Shown here piece by piece: positions 8,599 through 16,680 of a stretch of DNA of 64,000 nucleotides; position 1 is the first letter of the stretch, and the number at the start of each line of letters is the position of its first letter. The position numbers and the translations under genes were made by a program. This DNA comes from Lachnospiraceae bacterium (GTDB lineage Bacteria; Bacillota; Clostridia; Lachnospirales; Lachnospiraceae): NCBI GenBank assembly GCA_024693135.1, contig JAILLN010000049.1:62001-126000 (forward strand). The letters are read 5' to 3'. The notes under the pieces were generated by a model that had not been told where the DNA came from, did not search any database, and saw only the letters and a list, made by a program, of their open reading frames with translations.

Positions 8599-9825
8599 TT
8601 ACTCCGTGAAAAGATCCCTGTACCAGCTGAGCGCCGACAGGTATGCTTTGTAGACCTGATCCATGTCGATGCTCTGCAGCACCATCAGCCGGGATACCTC
8701 CTGCCAGGATGCATTCTCATATTCACAGATGAAATCCTTCACCGGCGCCAGCTCACCCTTATCGGAAAGCAACGCATCGGAGATCTGCTTCGATACCTTC
8801 ACCATTTCCAGCGCTTCCGCCATGGGCTTGTCCAGCATGATGTCCAGCACCGAGAAAAGCCCCATCAGGAAAAGCTCGGAGGAAAGGCTGCTGAGCTGGA
8901 AGATCGGCGCCAGCTCCTCTGCGAACTTGGCCCGAAGCAGCGACATCCTCGTGATCTCGCTTGGCCGGTCTGCGCAGAGCTCCTTGGTGACCGCCGTATT
9001 GATCCAGCGCTTCAGCTCCTTCTGCCCCAGCATGGCCGCCGCATGCCGCACGGAATTGATGCCGGAATTCACCGTCATCCGGTTCACCATCTTGAGCAGG
9101 GAAATGACGAGGGCCGTATCCCGCCCGATGATGTCCGCCGCCTTGGCCAGATCGAAGTCCGGGTCGTTCACGATATTCAAAAGCTCGATATAATTTACCT
9201 TAAGGGGCGCCACCTCCAGCTCGTTTTCCTTCACGGGCATCCGGAAGAATTCGCCCTCATACAGATAATACCCGCCGCCGTCCCTGAGCTTCTCATATTC
9301 CTCCTGGGAGTCCACATTCACGGCGCAGAGCTTGATATTCGGATAGACCTTGCCGAAATAGATCTTTGCATTCTCGATCTTGATCTTATGGTGATCCAGC
9401 AGGATATAGTCCGTCATGTTGAGGATCGGGGCGTATTCCTGGAATTTCTCGATCGGAAGCTTGTGGATGGCCAGCTTGTAGCCCTGGGACTTCAGCTCCT
9501 TGATCCGGTTCACGTAGTTTTCTTCCGGCTTGATGGAGGAATCCATGAGAAGGATCAGCTTTGAATGAGGTGCGTTGCATTGAGATTCAATGTCTGCAAA
9601 TACGGAAATATTATTCAGCTCGATGAATACTTCTTTATCCGCTCCGGCAAGGGATTCCAGGCCCATGCTGTTTACGATCTCCAGCCCCGTCACGTTTGCC
9701 GCCCCGTCAAACCTTGCACCCCCCGCGAAGCTCGGCTTCAGGAGCAGGTTCTCCCGCTGTGCGAAAACGGAATAAGCGATGACAGTCATCTGGTCATCAA
9801 ACAGGGGTATCAGTGTAGCAAGCAT
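8599..9825 (-). CDS. EAL-like/HDOD signalling protein (YuxH type)
   Basis: ATG 9825 is chosen because AAGGAGG lies eight bases upstream, giving 408 residues, the usual size of YuxH-type proteins. The N-terminal half resembles an EAL domain but lacks the E-A-L catalytic signature, so c-di-GMP hydrolysis is unlikely. The C-terminal half is an HDOD domain, seen in the VNYIELLNIVNDPDFDLAKAADIIGRD region near residue 215 and the INSVRHAAAMLGQKELKRW helix region near 265. HDOD proteins are thought to be signalling scaffolds. It has its own strong promoter and could be co-transcribed with the heptose operon, since no terminator is evident after it. Confidence 0.85.
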   Translation of the reverse strand: MLATLIPLFDDQMTVIAYSVFAQRENLLLKPSFAGGARFDGAANVTGLEIVNSMGLESLAGADKEVFIELNNISVFADIESQCNAPHSKLILLMDSSIKPEENYVNRIKELKSQGYKLAIHKLPIEKFQEYAPILNMTDYILLDHHKIKIENAKIYFGKVYPNIKLCAVNVDSQEEYEKLRDGGGYYLYEGEFFRMPVKENELEVAPLKVNYIELLNIVNDPDFDLAKAADIIGRDTALVISLLKMVNRMTVNSGINSVRHAAAMLGQKELKRWINTAVTKELCADRPSEITRMSLLRAKFAEELAPIFQLSSLSSELFLMGLFSVLDIMLDKPMAEALEMVKVSKQISDALLSDKGELAPVKDFICEYENASWQEVSRLMVLQSIDMDQVYKAYLSALSWYRDLFTE

Positions 9826-9879
9826 AATAAATGCCTCCTTATCGCATAGGATCCGCAGCCGCCTCCGGCTACTATTCCC

Positions 9880-9908
9880 ATTATACCTTTTTTGCACCGC
9901 TTCATCAA
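9880..9908 (-). promoter_or_regulatory. SigmaA-type promoter for the EAL-like/HDOD gene
   Basis: On the minus strand TTGATG (9903-9908) is followed after exactly 17 bases by a consensus TATAAT (9880-9885). The start codon is 55 bases further on, which leaves a leader of about 48 bases. Confidence 0.85.
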
Positions 9909-9988
9909 GGATAATATGCGGACTAGTTTTTTCCGGGAAATTCGATGACCTGCGACTTTCAAATTTACTGTATTTTCATCTCTTCTTG

Positions 9989-9997
9989 TGATATGAT
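9989..9997 (+). promoter_or_regulatory. Extended -10 promoter for pta
   Basis: TG-A-TATGAT at 9989-9997 is a good extended -10 element, 69 bases before the pta start. No clear -35 hexamer is present at the expected spacing. Confidence 0.55.
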
Positions 9998-10066
9998 TAG
10001 AGATACGGAATTTTCCATGAACGGAAAGCAAACCACATATTTCAATAGGCACAGGGGGAAACCATC

Positions 10067-11053
10067 ATGATGTTTGGATTTGGATCCATGATCGACAAGC
10101 TGAAGAAAAATCCGAAAAGAATCGTCCTGACTGAGGGCACGGACAGCCGAATCCTGGAAGCGGCCTCCCGGCTCCTGGCCAGCAACTTCCTCTCTCCGAT
10201 CCTCTTGGGCAAGGCAGACGAGATCGCCCTGGCGGCGGAGGAAGCCGGCTATAATATCCGCGGAGCCGAGATCATCGACCCCACCGAATACGACCGGTTT
10301 GAGGAAATGGTGGAGCGGTTTTGTGAGCTCCGCAAGAGCAAGGGAATGACTCCCGAGCAGGCACGCAAGATCCTGGTCCAGGCCAATTATTTCGGCACCA
10401 TGCTGGTACAGATGAAGGTGGCGGACTGCCTCATCGGCGGAGCCACGTATTCCACGGCAGACACCGTCCGGCCGGCGCTGCAGATCATCAAGACCAAGCC
10501 GGGCAACTCCATCGTTTCCTCCTGCTTCATTCTGGTCCGCCCCGGCGCCACAGGCGAAAACGAGGTGCTGGCCATGGCTGACTGCGCCATCAATATCAAG
10601 CCCACCGAGGACGAGCTGGTCGAGATCTGCGAAGAGACCGTAAACTGTGCCAAGGTCTTCGGCGTCAACCCGAAGGTGGCATTCCTAAGCTATTCCACCT
10701 GGGGCTCGGGCAAGGGCGAGGACGTGGACAAAATGAGAAATGCCGCAGAGAAGGCAAAGAAAAGGCTTCCGGACATCCCCATCGCAGGAGAGCTGCAGTT
10801 TGACGCCGCCGTCTCCCCCAGGGTCGCCAGGGTCAAATGCCCGGGCAGCGAGGTGGCCGGCTATGCCAATACCTTCATCTTCCCGGACATCAATTCCGGC
10901 AACCTGGGCTACAAGATCGCACAGAGGATGGGAAATTTCGAAGCCTACGGTCCGATCCTCTTAGGGCTCAATGCCCAGATCAACGACCTTTCCCGCGGGT
11001 GCAACGCCCTGGAGGTCTACTCCATGGCCATCATCACGGCCTCCCTGTCCTAG
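10067..11053 (+). CDS. pta: Phosphate acetyltransferase
   Basis: The 328-residue protein matches the short, single-domain Pta: LTEGTDSRILEAA near residue 20, TMLVQMKVADCLIGGATYSTADTVRP near 107-132 and the C-terminal active-site region (ELQFDAAVSP near 242, FPDINSGN near 272). It converts acetyl-CoA and phosphate to acetyl phosphate in fermentative acetate production. AGGGGGA precedes the start. Acetate kinase (ackA), often the next gene, is absent; an unrelated basic-tailed protein gene follows instead. An extended -10 promoter lies upstream, divergent from the EAL-like/HDOD promoter. Confidence 0.95.
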   Translation: MMFGFGSMIDKLKKNPKRIVLTEGTDSRILEAASRLLASNFLSPILLGKADEIALAAEEAGYNIRGAEIIDPTEYDRFEEMVERFCELRKSKGMTPEQARKILVQANYFGTMLVQMKVADCLIGGATYSTADTVRPALQIIKTKPGNSIVSSCFILVRPGATGENEVLAMADCAINIKPTEDELVEICEETVNCAKVFGVNPKVAFLSYSTWGSGKGEDVDKMRNAAEKAKKRLPDIPIAGELQFDAAVSPRVARVKCPGSEVAGYANTFIFPDINSGNLGYKIAQRMGNFEAYGPILLGLNAQINDLSRGCNALEVYSMAIITASLS

Positions 11054-11128
11054 GCACTTCCCGGTAAACGGCGGGCGCAGGAAGGACACAGGCCGGTATT
11101 TTAACGATCAGGAGAACAAAACAGATAT

Positions 11129-11860
11129 ATGGCGGAAAAACAGGATACTACCCTATTTGAATTTACCTGGGGCAATACCTTCGGACTCTTCAGCGAGGGC
11201 TATCATCTCGTGGTCAAGGTGCCGAAGGAGAGGCTCTACCTTTCCTACAGCGTGGATCTGAAGTACGGGGAGATCCGCTTCGATGAAGAGAAGCTGGAGG
11301 AGCTTTGGAATGACCTCGTGGCCCTGCATATCCACCTCTGGTCAGGCAGGACCTTTTCCAACAGCGACTTTGAGGAAGGCGATACCTGGACCCTGACCTA
11401 CCGGTACGGCGACCACAAGCTGGAGGCCAAGGGAGCCAATGCCTATCCCCCGGAGTGGACCGAGCTTTTGAATTACTTCCACATCAAGTATTCCATCCCC
11501 GTATCCCGGAGGGAGGATCCCACCCTGCCGAAGCCGAAGCGCAGCGAATCAAAGGAGCCTCCGAAAAAGCAGAAGCCCAAAAAGGAAGACGGGAAGCACC
11601 AGGGCACGAAGGACGGGAAGAAGCGCGAGGCCGGACGCCTTGACGGAAAGCCGAAGCAGCCGCAGAAGGGAAAAGCCAAGACAGGCGAGGCAAGACATAA
11701 GAACCCGAATCAGAATCCGGAAGAAGCAAAAGCCGGGGAAGCAAAGCATAAGAACCCGAATCCGGAGGAAACACCGGGTAAGAGTGGCGGCGAGGGCAGG
11801 CAGAGAAACCGTTCCCGGCATTACCGCCCGAAGAAAAAGCCCTCAGCCCCCGAAGCTTGA
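11129..11860 (+). CDS. Uncharacterised protein with a long basic low-complexity tail
   Basis: I do not recognise a family. The 243-residue protein has an ordered N-terminal part (about 1-130, rich in aromatic residues and beta-type patterns) and a tail (about 130-243) made mostly of Lys, Glu, Pro, Gly, Arg and Asn. Within the tail the motif HKNPN recurs in near repeats (around residues 192-212). There is no signal peptide or membrane helix. Such tails often bind RNA, DNA or polyanions, but that is only a guess. It follows pta by 75 bases, with an AGGAG site before the start, and its 3' end overlaps the convergent ABC ATPase gene by 18 bases. Confidence 0.75.
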   Translation: MAEKQDTTLFEFTWGNTFGLFSEGYHLVVKVPKERLYLSYSVDLKYGEIRFDEEKLEELWNDLVALHIHLWSGRTFSNSDFEEGDTWTLTYRYGDHKLEAKGANAYPPEWTELLNYFHIKYSIPVSRREDPTLPKPKRSESKEPPKKQKPKKEDGKHQGTKDGKKREAGRLDGKPKQPQKGKAKTGEARHKNPNQNPEEAKAGEAKHKNPNPEETPGKSGGEGRQRNRSRHYRPKKKPSAPEA

Positions 11861-12610
11861 GATGAATTTGCGGGTCCGCTCCATCTTCGGATTGTCGAAG
11901 AGCTCCCTGGAGGGACCCTGCTCCACGATGACCCCGTCGTCCATAAAGATGGCGCGGTCGCTCACATCCCGGGCAAAGGCCATCTCATGGGTCACGATGA
12001 TCATGGTGGTCTTGTGTTCAGCCAAAGCGCGGATGACCTTCAACACCTCTCCGGTAAGCTCCGGGTCCAGGGCTGAAGTGGGCTCGTCAAAGCAAAGGAT
12101 ATCCGGATGCAGCGCCAGAGCCCTGGCAATGGCCACCCTCTGCTGCTGTCCGCCGGAAAGCTGGTGGGGATAATTGTCCGCCCGGTCGGAAAGGCCCATC
12201 TGATCCAAAAGCTCCCTTGCACGGTCTGCAAGGGTTTCTTTTTGGATGGAGCTGTCCTCCTTCGCCAAAAGGGAAGGCGCCAGCATCACATTTTCCAGGG
12301 CCGTATACTGCGGAAACAGATTGAAGGACTGGAATACAAGGCCGAAGTGGAGCCTCTTCCTGCGGATCACGGCTTCCGAACCGCTGCCCTTTTGTGCCGC
12401 ATTGAAGAGCTCCTCCCCCCGGACCCGTATGATGCCCTCATCCGGAGTCTCCAGGAAATTCAGGCAGCGAAGCAGGGTAGTCTTTCCGCTTCCCGAGGAG
12501 CCGATGATGGAGAGGGCCTCCCCTTCCTCCATGGTGAAACGGATATCCTTCAGCACTTCCGTGCGGCCAAAGTTTTTTCTGATATTTTCTACTTCCAGTA
12601 TGGATGCCAT
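11843..12610 (-). CDS. Polar amino-acid ABC transporter ATPase
   Basis: ATG 12610 gives 255 residues beginning MASILEVENIRKNFG, directly after the permease stop. The upstream in-frame alternative lies inside the permease gene. Walker A (GSSGSGKTT) is near residue 36, the signature [15 protein letters not shown] near 149-163 and Walker B (ILCFDEPTSALDPE) near 170. The GlnQ-like sequence energises uptake of a polar amino acid with the permease and lipoprotein encoded just upstream. Translation is probably coupled to the permease, since only one base separates stop and start. Substrate is unknown. Confidence 0.93.
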   Translation of the reverse strand: MASILEVENIRKNFGRTEVLKDIRFTMEEGEALSIIGSSGSGKTTLLRCLNFLETPDEGIIRVRGEELFNAAQKGSGSEAVIRRKRLHFGLVFQSFNLFPQYTALENVMLAPSLLAKEDSSIQKETLADRARELLDQMGLSDRADNYPHQLSGGQQQRVAIARALALHPDILCFDEPTSALDPELTGEVLKVIRALAEHKTTMIIVTHEMAFARDVSDRAIFMDDGVIVEQGPSRELFDNPKMERTRKFISSFGG

Positions 12611-12611
12611 C

Positions 12612-13274
12612 TTATTTGATCTCAAAAAATCCCAGGCGCTTTTCAACATAGCCAAACAGCAGGGTCAGAAGCCCGCTGAAGGCAAGGTAAAATACGCCGG
12701 TATAAAACAGGGGCCAGATGATGCCGGCGCTCTTGATGAAAGACTGGCCCTTCCAGATGATCTCATAGACCGCGATGATCCGCGCAAGGGACGTATCCTT
12801 CACCAGGGTGATGACCTCGTTGGAGATCGGCGGCACGATCCGCTTGATCACCTGCAGCAGGATCACCCGGTAAAAGGTCTGCCTCCTCGTCATCCCCAGC
12901 ACCGCGCCGGCCTCATACTGGCCTACCGGCACGGACTGGATCCCCCCGCGGAAGATCTCGGAAAAGTAGCAGGCATAATTGATCACGAAGGCCGTGAGCG
13001 CGGCGATGAAGCGCCCCGTATCCCCGGAGCCCCAGATATTGGCGTGCAGGATGATGCCCGGCCCGAAGTAGATCACCAGCAGCTGCAGCATGAGCGGCGT
13101 CCCCCGGATCACCCAGATGACAAACCGCACCGGCAGCCGGATCACTCCGATGGCGGACATGGAACCGAAGCTTATGATGAGCCCCAGGGGCAGGGACAGG
13201 AGCAGCGTCAGCGCAAAGAGCTTCAGCGTCCCCCCGAACCCCTGGAGCAGGGATAATGTTACCTCACCAAACAT
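12612..13274 (-). CDS. Amino-acid ABC transporter permease (HisM family)
   Basis: The 220-residue inner-membrane protein has about five hydrophobic helices and the permease-ATPase coupling loop EAGAVLGMTRRQTFYRVILLP-like segment near residue 140. Early FALTLLLSLPLGLII and RGTPLMLQLLVIYFG are characteristic of polar amino-acid permeases. Only one permease gene is present, so it probably acts as a homodimer. It starts six bases after the stop of the binding-protein gene and is followed at once by the ATPase. Confidence 0.92.
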   Translation of the reverse strand: MFGEVTLSLLQGFGGTLKLFALTLLLSLPLGLIISFGSMSAIGVIRLPVRFVIWVIRGTPLMLQLLVIYFGPGIILHANIWGSGDTGRFIAALTAFVINYACYFSEIFRGGIQSVPVGQYEAGAVLGMTRRQTFYRVILLQVIKRIVPPISNEVITLVKDTSLARIIAVYEIIWKGQSFIKSAGIIWPLFYTGVFYLAFSGLLTLLFGYVEKRLGFFEIK

Positions 13275-13280
13275 ATCTGA

Positions 13281-14108
13281 TCAATAAACCACTGCGTCCT
13301 GGACTCCGTACTTCTCCGCGATCTCCTTCAGGGTCCCGTCGTCCGCAAGCTTCTGGAATTCTTCATCCACAAAGGCCGCCAGGTCTGAACCCTTGCGGCA
13401 GCCCACGACATACTCCTCCGTGGTAAGCTCCAGGGTATGGGTCAGGTCGGTATAGCTGGTGCCGGGTCCGATCATGGCGCCGGCCATCAGAAGGTCGATG
13501 ATGCTGGCATCGCTGGTGCCGGCCTCCACCTCCATCAGCGTATCCGCCTGGGTGCCTACGGAAGTATAATTAAAGCCGTTGTCCGCCGCGGCCGCCTCTC
13601 CGGCAGAGCCTGCTTCCACCGCAAAGCTCACATCCTTCATGCTCTCCGCATCCGGGTAAGATGCCGCCTTATCGGCCTTCATCACCACCACCTGTGCATT
13701 ATTGCAGTAGGCCTTGGAGCATTCCATGGCACTGGCTACCTCATCCGTCAAGGTCATGCCGTTCCATACGCAGTCGATGCTCTTATTCTCAAGCTCCAGG
13801 ATCTTATTGTCCCAGTCGATCTCCACAAACTGGACCTCGACCCCAAGATCCTCCGCTACCTTCTTCGCTACGTCCGCATCGAAGCCGATCCACTCATCGG
13901 AGCCTTCCTTGTAATCCATGGGCGCGAAATCCGTGATCCCCACGATGAGGCTTCCCTTGCCCTTGATATACTCCATGTCGGATCCCGCGGCAGCCCCGCT
14001 CTCCTGTGCCGGTGCCATCCCCGGAAGAGTCTCCGGCAATCCGCCGCAGCCTGCGAGCATCCCCGCAGAAAGCAGTCCTGCCATCAATAATGCAATCATT
14101 TTCTTCAT
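13281..14108 (-). CDS. Amino-acid ABC transporter substrate-binding lipoprotein
   Basis: The 275-residue protein starts with a lipoprotein signal (MKKMIALLMAGLLSAGMLAGCGG), with the lipobox cysteine near residue 21. A family 3 solute-binding domain follows: LIVGITDFAPMDYKE, then WIGFDADVAKKVAEDLGVEV near 75-95, and ELENKSIDCVWNGMTLT near 110-126. It would capture an amino acid outside the membrane for the permease encoded six bases downstream. An AAGGGGGT site precedes the start. The ligand cannot be told from sequence. Confidence 0.93.
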   Translation of the reverse strand: MKKMIALLMAGLLSAGMLAGCGGLPETLPGMAPAQESGAAAGSDMEYIKGKGSLIVGITDFAPMDYKEGSDEWIGFDADVAKKVAEDLGVEVQFVEIDWDNKILELENKSIDCVWNGMTLTDEVASAMECSKAYCNNAQVVVMKADKAASYPDAESMKDVSFAVEAGSAGEAAAADNGFNYTSVGTQADTLMEVEAGTSDASIIDLLMAGAMIGPGTSYTDLTHTLELTTEEYVVGCRKGSDLAAFVDEEFQKLADDGTLKEIAEKYGVQDAVVY

Positions 14109-14169
14109 GTTGTCTTACCCCCTTGTCTGTATTGTGCCGATCCATTTCTTTTTATTTCAATACGGCAAC

Positions 14170-14198
14170 ACTTTACCACAATAAACTGAATGTGGCAA
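14170..14198 (-). promoter_or_regulatory. Promoter with inverted repeat for the amino-acid ABC operon
   Basis: On the minus strand TTGCCA (14193-14198) and TAAAGT (14170-14175) are 17 bases apart. The same stretch forms an inverted repeat, TTACCACA at 14173-14180 against TGTGGCAA at 14191-14198 with a ten-base spacer and one mismatch. It covers both hexamers, as an operator would. Confidence 0.6.
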
Positions 14199-14259
14199 AT
14201 TCTTGCCGCCACCCCATGAGACGACTCTGCCACCCCCATGAAACGGCCGTGGTCTTTTT

Positions 14260-16365
14260 TCAGAATTCCGGATCCTCTGACGTTTTGAGCTCTACGTCGA
14301 TGGCGGTAAGCTTCACCGGCTCTTCTCCGTGATTGCGCACTGCCACCTGCAGATCGGCCTCATCCTCCAAAAGCCACACCCCAAGCACCGCCTCCGTGCC
14401 CGTATTCTCCTCTGTGGCAAAGTCATAGAAATAAGTGCTCTCCTTGGAGCAGATCAAAAGCTCCGCCCTATCCAGCCCCTCTCCCTTGATCCGGATTTCA
14501 TACTCCCCGGCGGGTGCCTCGAAATATGGGCCGTAGGAAAGCCCTTCCTGATATAGGATCCTGACGCCGTCCTCATCATCCTCCCCGTTTTCCAGCCACC
14601 TGCCGTCGCCGAACCGGATCTGAAGCACGGGGGAAGAATCCTCCAGCCGCTTCAACCCATTGAGCTCTCCCCCGTAGCAGAGGATATAGTCCCCCGCTTC
14701 GTATTCCTTAAGCCCGTGGCCGAAGCGCATGAGCTGGCCCTCCTTCGTATAAAGGAATACATCCTCCGGGGATTTCTCCTCAAGGGCCTGCTTCAGGTTC
14801 TCATCGATCTCCTCATCCATGGACCGGGCGAAGTAAAAACGGCTGACGCTAAGACCCCGGTCCAGCGCCCAGTCGGTCAGCCGGTACATGTCCTGCTTAT
14901 CCATGATGCTTGCAAGGTAAAGATGGCGGATCTGCCCTTCTTCCGAAAACCTCTCCCAGCACTCCCCCTCCAGGGCTTCGGCCGGGAAATCCCCGCGGTC
15001 GAAGTATTCCTTCTTTTCCCCAAGCGCCCCCCTGATATCCGCCAGCTGCAGGCATACCAGGACCAGCAGGAATGCGGGAAGCAGGGCCTTCCTTTTTTTC
15101 ATCCCCTTTACGGCGCCCGTCAATCCTGCAAAAAGCAGAAGATATGCCGGGATCCAGATGAGCCTCCCCGTAGCGCGGAATATTGACCAGAGCCGGCGGA
15201 TCTTCTCACGCGCCAGGATCTCCCGGATAAGCTCTGCATCCCAGGTAATGTAGGGGGACAGGGCAAAGACAAAGGCTGTCGCAAAGGCCAGGATCCATGA
15301 CGCGGCAGCTGCCGCATGGCTTTTCAGGAAGGGCCTTATCTCCCGCTTCCCATTTCTCACGGCCAGGATGCCATGCAGGATGAAGAGCAGGATCCCTCCC
15401 GCCGTCAGGAGATATCCCCCAAGCCCCAGGTATCCGAAGCCTTCGTACTGGTTTGATACCCAAAGCGGCCGGTCCGGCAGGAAGGCGGACCATCCCTGGG
15501 GATTGATCAGGGCATTCAGGTTGGCGCTGTAGCTTCCAAGTCCCTCGCCCTGGGCGCTGCTGCCTGATCCAAAGGCACCCAAAAGCCAAAGGACCAGGGC
15601 GGCGTATCCGGGGATGCATGCCACCGCAAGGGCATTATGCCAGATCCGGTTCAGGGAGATCTCCTCCCCGGTCTGCCACAGCGCATCCGTCAGGCAGTAA
15701 AAACCAAACAGGATCCCGCACATCAAGAGCAGGTACACATGGACCGCGGCGCCAAGCACACCGAGGAGGATCCCCCGGAATACCAGGCTCCATCCCTGAA
15801 GCACCCCGTTCTTTTTTTTCGCAAATAAAGGCTCCAGGGCAAGAAGGATGAGCCAATGGCCGGAAAGGGCCGTATGCCGGTACATCCTGAAGATCATCAC
15901 GGGGGAGAGCACCATGAGAAGCCCTGCCAGTACGATGGCCGGGCGGCTGTCGGTATGGGTCGCCGTGATCTTTGCGGAAAGATATCCCTGCATGAAAAAG
16001 CAAAAGATCCCCCACAGTCCGAAGTACTGAAACTGCGCAGGGAGCAGGGGGGAGAGGATCTTAAAGAATACCGCAAAAAGCGGGATGGAATCCGTGAAGA
16101 CCACGGAGGTGCTGGACGGATAGGCGAGCCGGTCCGTAAGGCCGATGGGAAACTGCCACGCCCCCAGCCGGTAGGCCTTCCATCCCAGGTAATGCTGGGT
16201 CAGGTCCGTGCCGGTCATGAGCCAGGAGGTATAGGACGGGTTTAAGACATAAACCCCGTAGATCAGGCAGAATGCCAATGCCCCCATAAGCCCGGCCAGA
16301 ATGCAGGCGGCCGTCTTCCGATCGATTGTATGCTTCCAGCGAAGCCCCGTGACCATATTCACCAT
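14260..16365 (-). CDS. DUF6311-like polytopic membrane protein
   Basis: The protein has about ten to eleven hydrophobic helices in its first 430 residues and a soluble C-terminal domain of about 270 residues. The early GTDLTQHYLGWKAYR segment and the helices resemble DUF6311 membrane proteins, which look like lipid-linked-sugar glycosyltransferases of the GT-C type. That makes cell-envelope glycan work plausible, but no activity is shown. ATG 16365 (701 residues) is chosen over the upstream TTG at 16401. The TTG belongs to a likely -35 box, and a TATAAT ends only seven bases before the ATG. ATG 16356 is a possible alternative. No ribosome site is visible. Confidence 0.75.
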   Translation of the reverse strand: MVNMVTGLRWKHTIDRKTAACILAGLMGALAFCLIYGVYVLNPSYTSWLMTGTDLTQHYLGWKAYRLGAWQFPIGLTDRLAYPSSTSVVFTDSIPLFAVFFKILSPLLPAQFQYFGLWGIFCFFMQGYLSAKITATHTDSRPAIVLAGLLMVLSPVMIFRMYRHTALSGHWLILLALEPLFAKKKNGVLQGWSLVFRGILLGVLGAAVHVYLLLMCGILFGFYCLTDALWQTGEEISLNRIWHNALAVACIPGYAALVLWLLGAFGSGSSAQGEGLGSYSANLNALINPQGWSAFLPDRPLWVSNQYEGFGYLGLGGYLLTAGGILLFILHGILAVRNGKREIRPFLKSHAAAAASWILAFATAFVFALSPYITWDAELIREILAREKIRRLWSIFRATGRLIWIPAYLLLFAGLTGAVKGMKKRKALLPAFLLVLVCLQLADIRGALGEKKEYFDRGDFPAEALEGECWERFSEEGQIRHLYLASIMDKQDMYRLTDWALDRGLSVSRFYFARSMDEEIDENLKQALEEKSPEDVFLYTKEGQLMRFGHGLKEYEAGDYILCYGGELNGLKRLEDSSPVLQIRFGDGRWLENGEDDEDGVRILYQEGLSYGPYFEAPAGEYEIRIKGEGLDRAELLICSKESTYFYDFATEENTGTEAVLGVWLLEDEADLQVAVRNHGEEPVKLTAIDVELKTSEDPEF

Positions 16366-16372
16366 GTGCTTG

Positions 16373-16401
16373 ATTATAGCCCAAACTCCCTGCCTCCGCA
16401 A
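16373..16401 (-). promoter_or_regulatory. Promoter giving a leaderless or near-leaderless transcript
   Basis: On the minus strand TTGCGG (16396-16401) and a perfect TATAAT (16373-16378) are 17 bases apart. The first ATG of the DUF6311-like gene is at 16365, about where transcription should begin. The next ATG is at 16356. Confidence 0.65.
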
Positions 16402-16426
16402 TGAAAGAAGCTTTCCAAGTTAGTTC

Positions 16427-16455
16427 TTGACGAATCGACGCTCTCATACTATAAT
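16427..16455 (+). promoter_or_regulatory. SigmaA-type promoter for tRNA-Pro
   Basis: TTGACG (16427-16432) and TATAAT (16450-16455) are 17 bases apart and end 13 bases before the mature tRNA 5' end. It is a near-consensus stable-RNA promoter. Confidence 0.9.
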
Positions 16456-16468
16456 ACCTTTTGTCTGA

Positions 16469-16543
16469 CGGGGTGTGGCTCAGTTTGGCTAGAGCGCTAC
16501 ATTAGGGATGTAGAGGCCGCGTGTTCGAATCACGTCACTCCGA
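16469..16543 (+). tRNA. tRNA-Pro (anticodon AGG)
   Basis: A full cloverleaf can be drawn. The acceptor stem CGGGGTG pairs with CACTCCG (one G-U), the D-stem GCTC with GAGC, the anticodon stem CTACA with TGTAG around the loop TTAGGGA, and the T-stem GCGTG with CACGT around TTCGAAT. Anticodon AGG reads proline CCU. The 3' CCA is not encoded and must be added. The sequence start is typical of bacterial proline tRNAs. It is a single gene with its own promoter and terminator. Confidence 0.93.
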
Positions 16544-16557
16544 CTGCGCGATAGAAG

Positions 16558-16600
16558 TGCCTGGGATGCCCATGGGATGGACGTTCCGGGCATTTTCTTT
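16558..16600 (+). terminator. Terminator after tRNA-Pro
   Basis: TGCCTGGGA (16558-16566) pairs with TTCCGGGCA (16584-16592), allowing G-U pairs, and is followed by a TTTTCTTT tract. Confidence 0.7.
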
Positions 16601-16680
16601 CTATCCCCGGCCGGCCTTTCCCCGGGCCGGATCTGCCCCCAAAATGCCATGATGTAAAAAAAGAAATAAAAAAAATCGCT

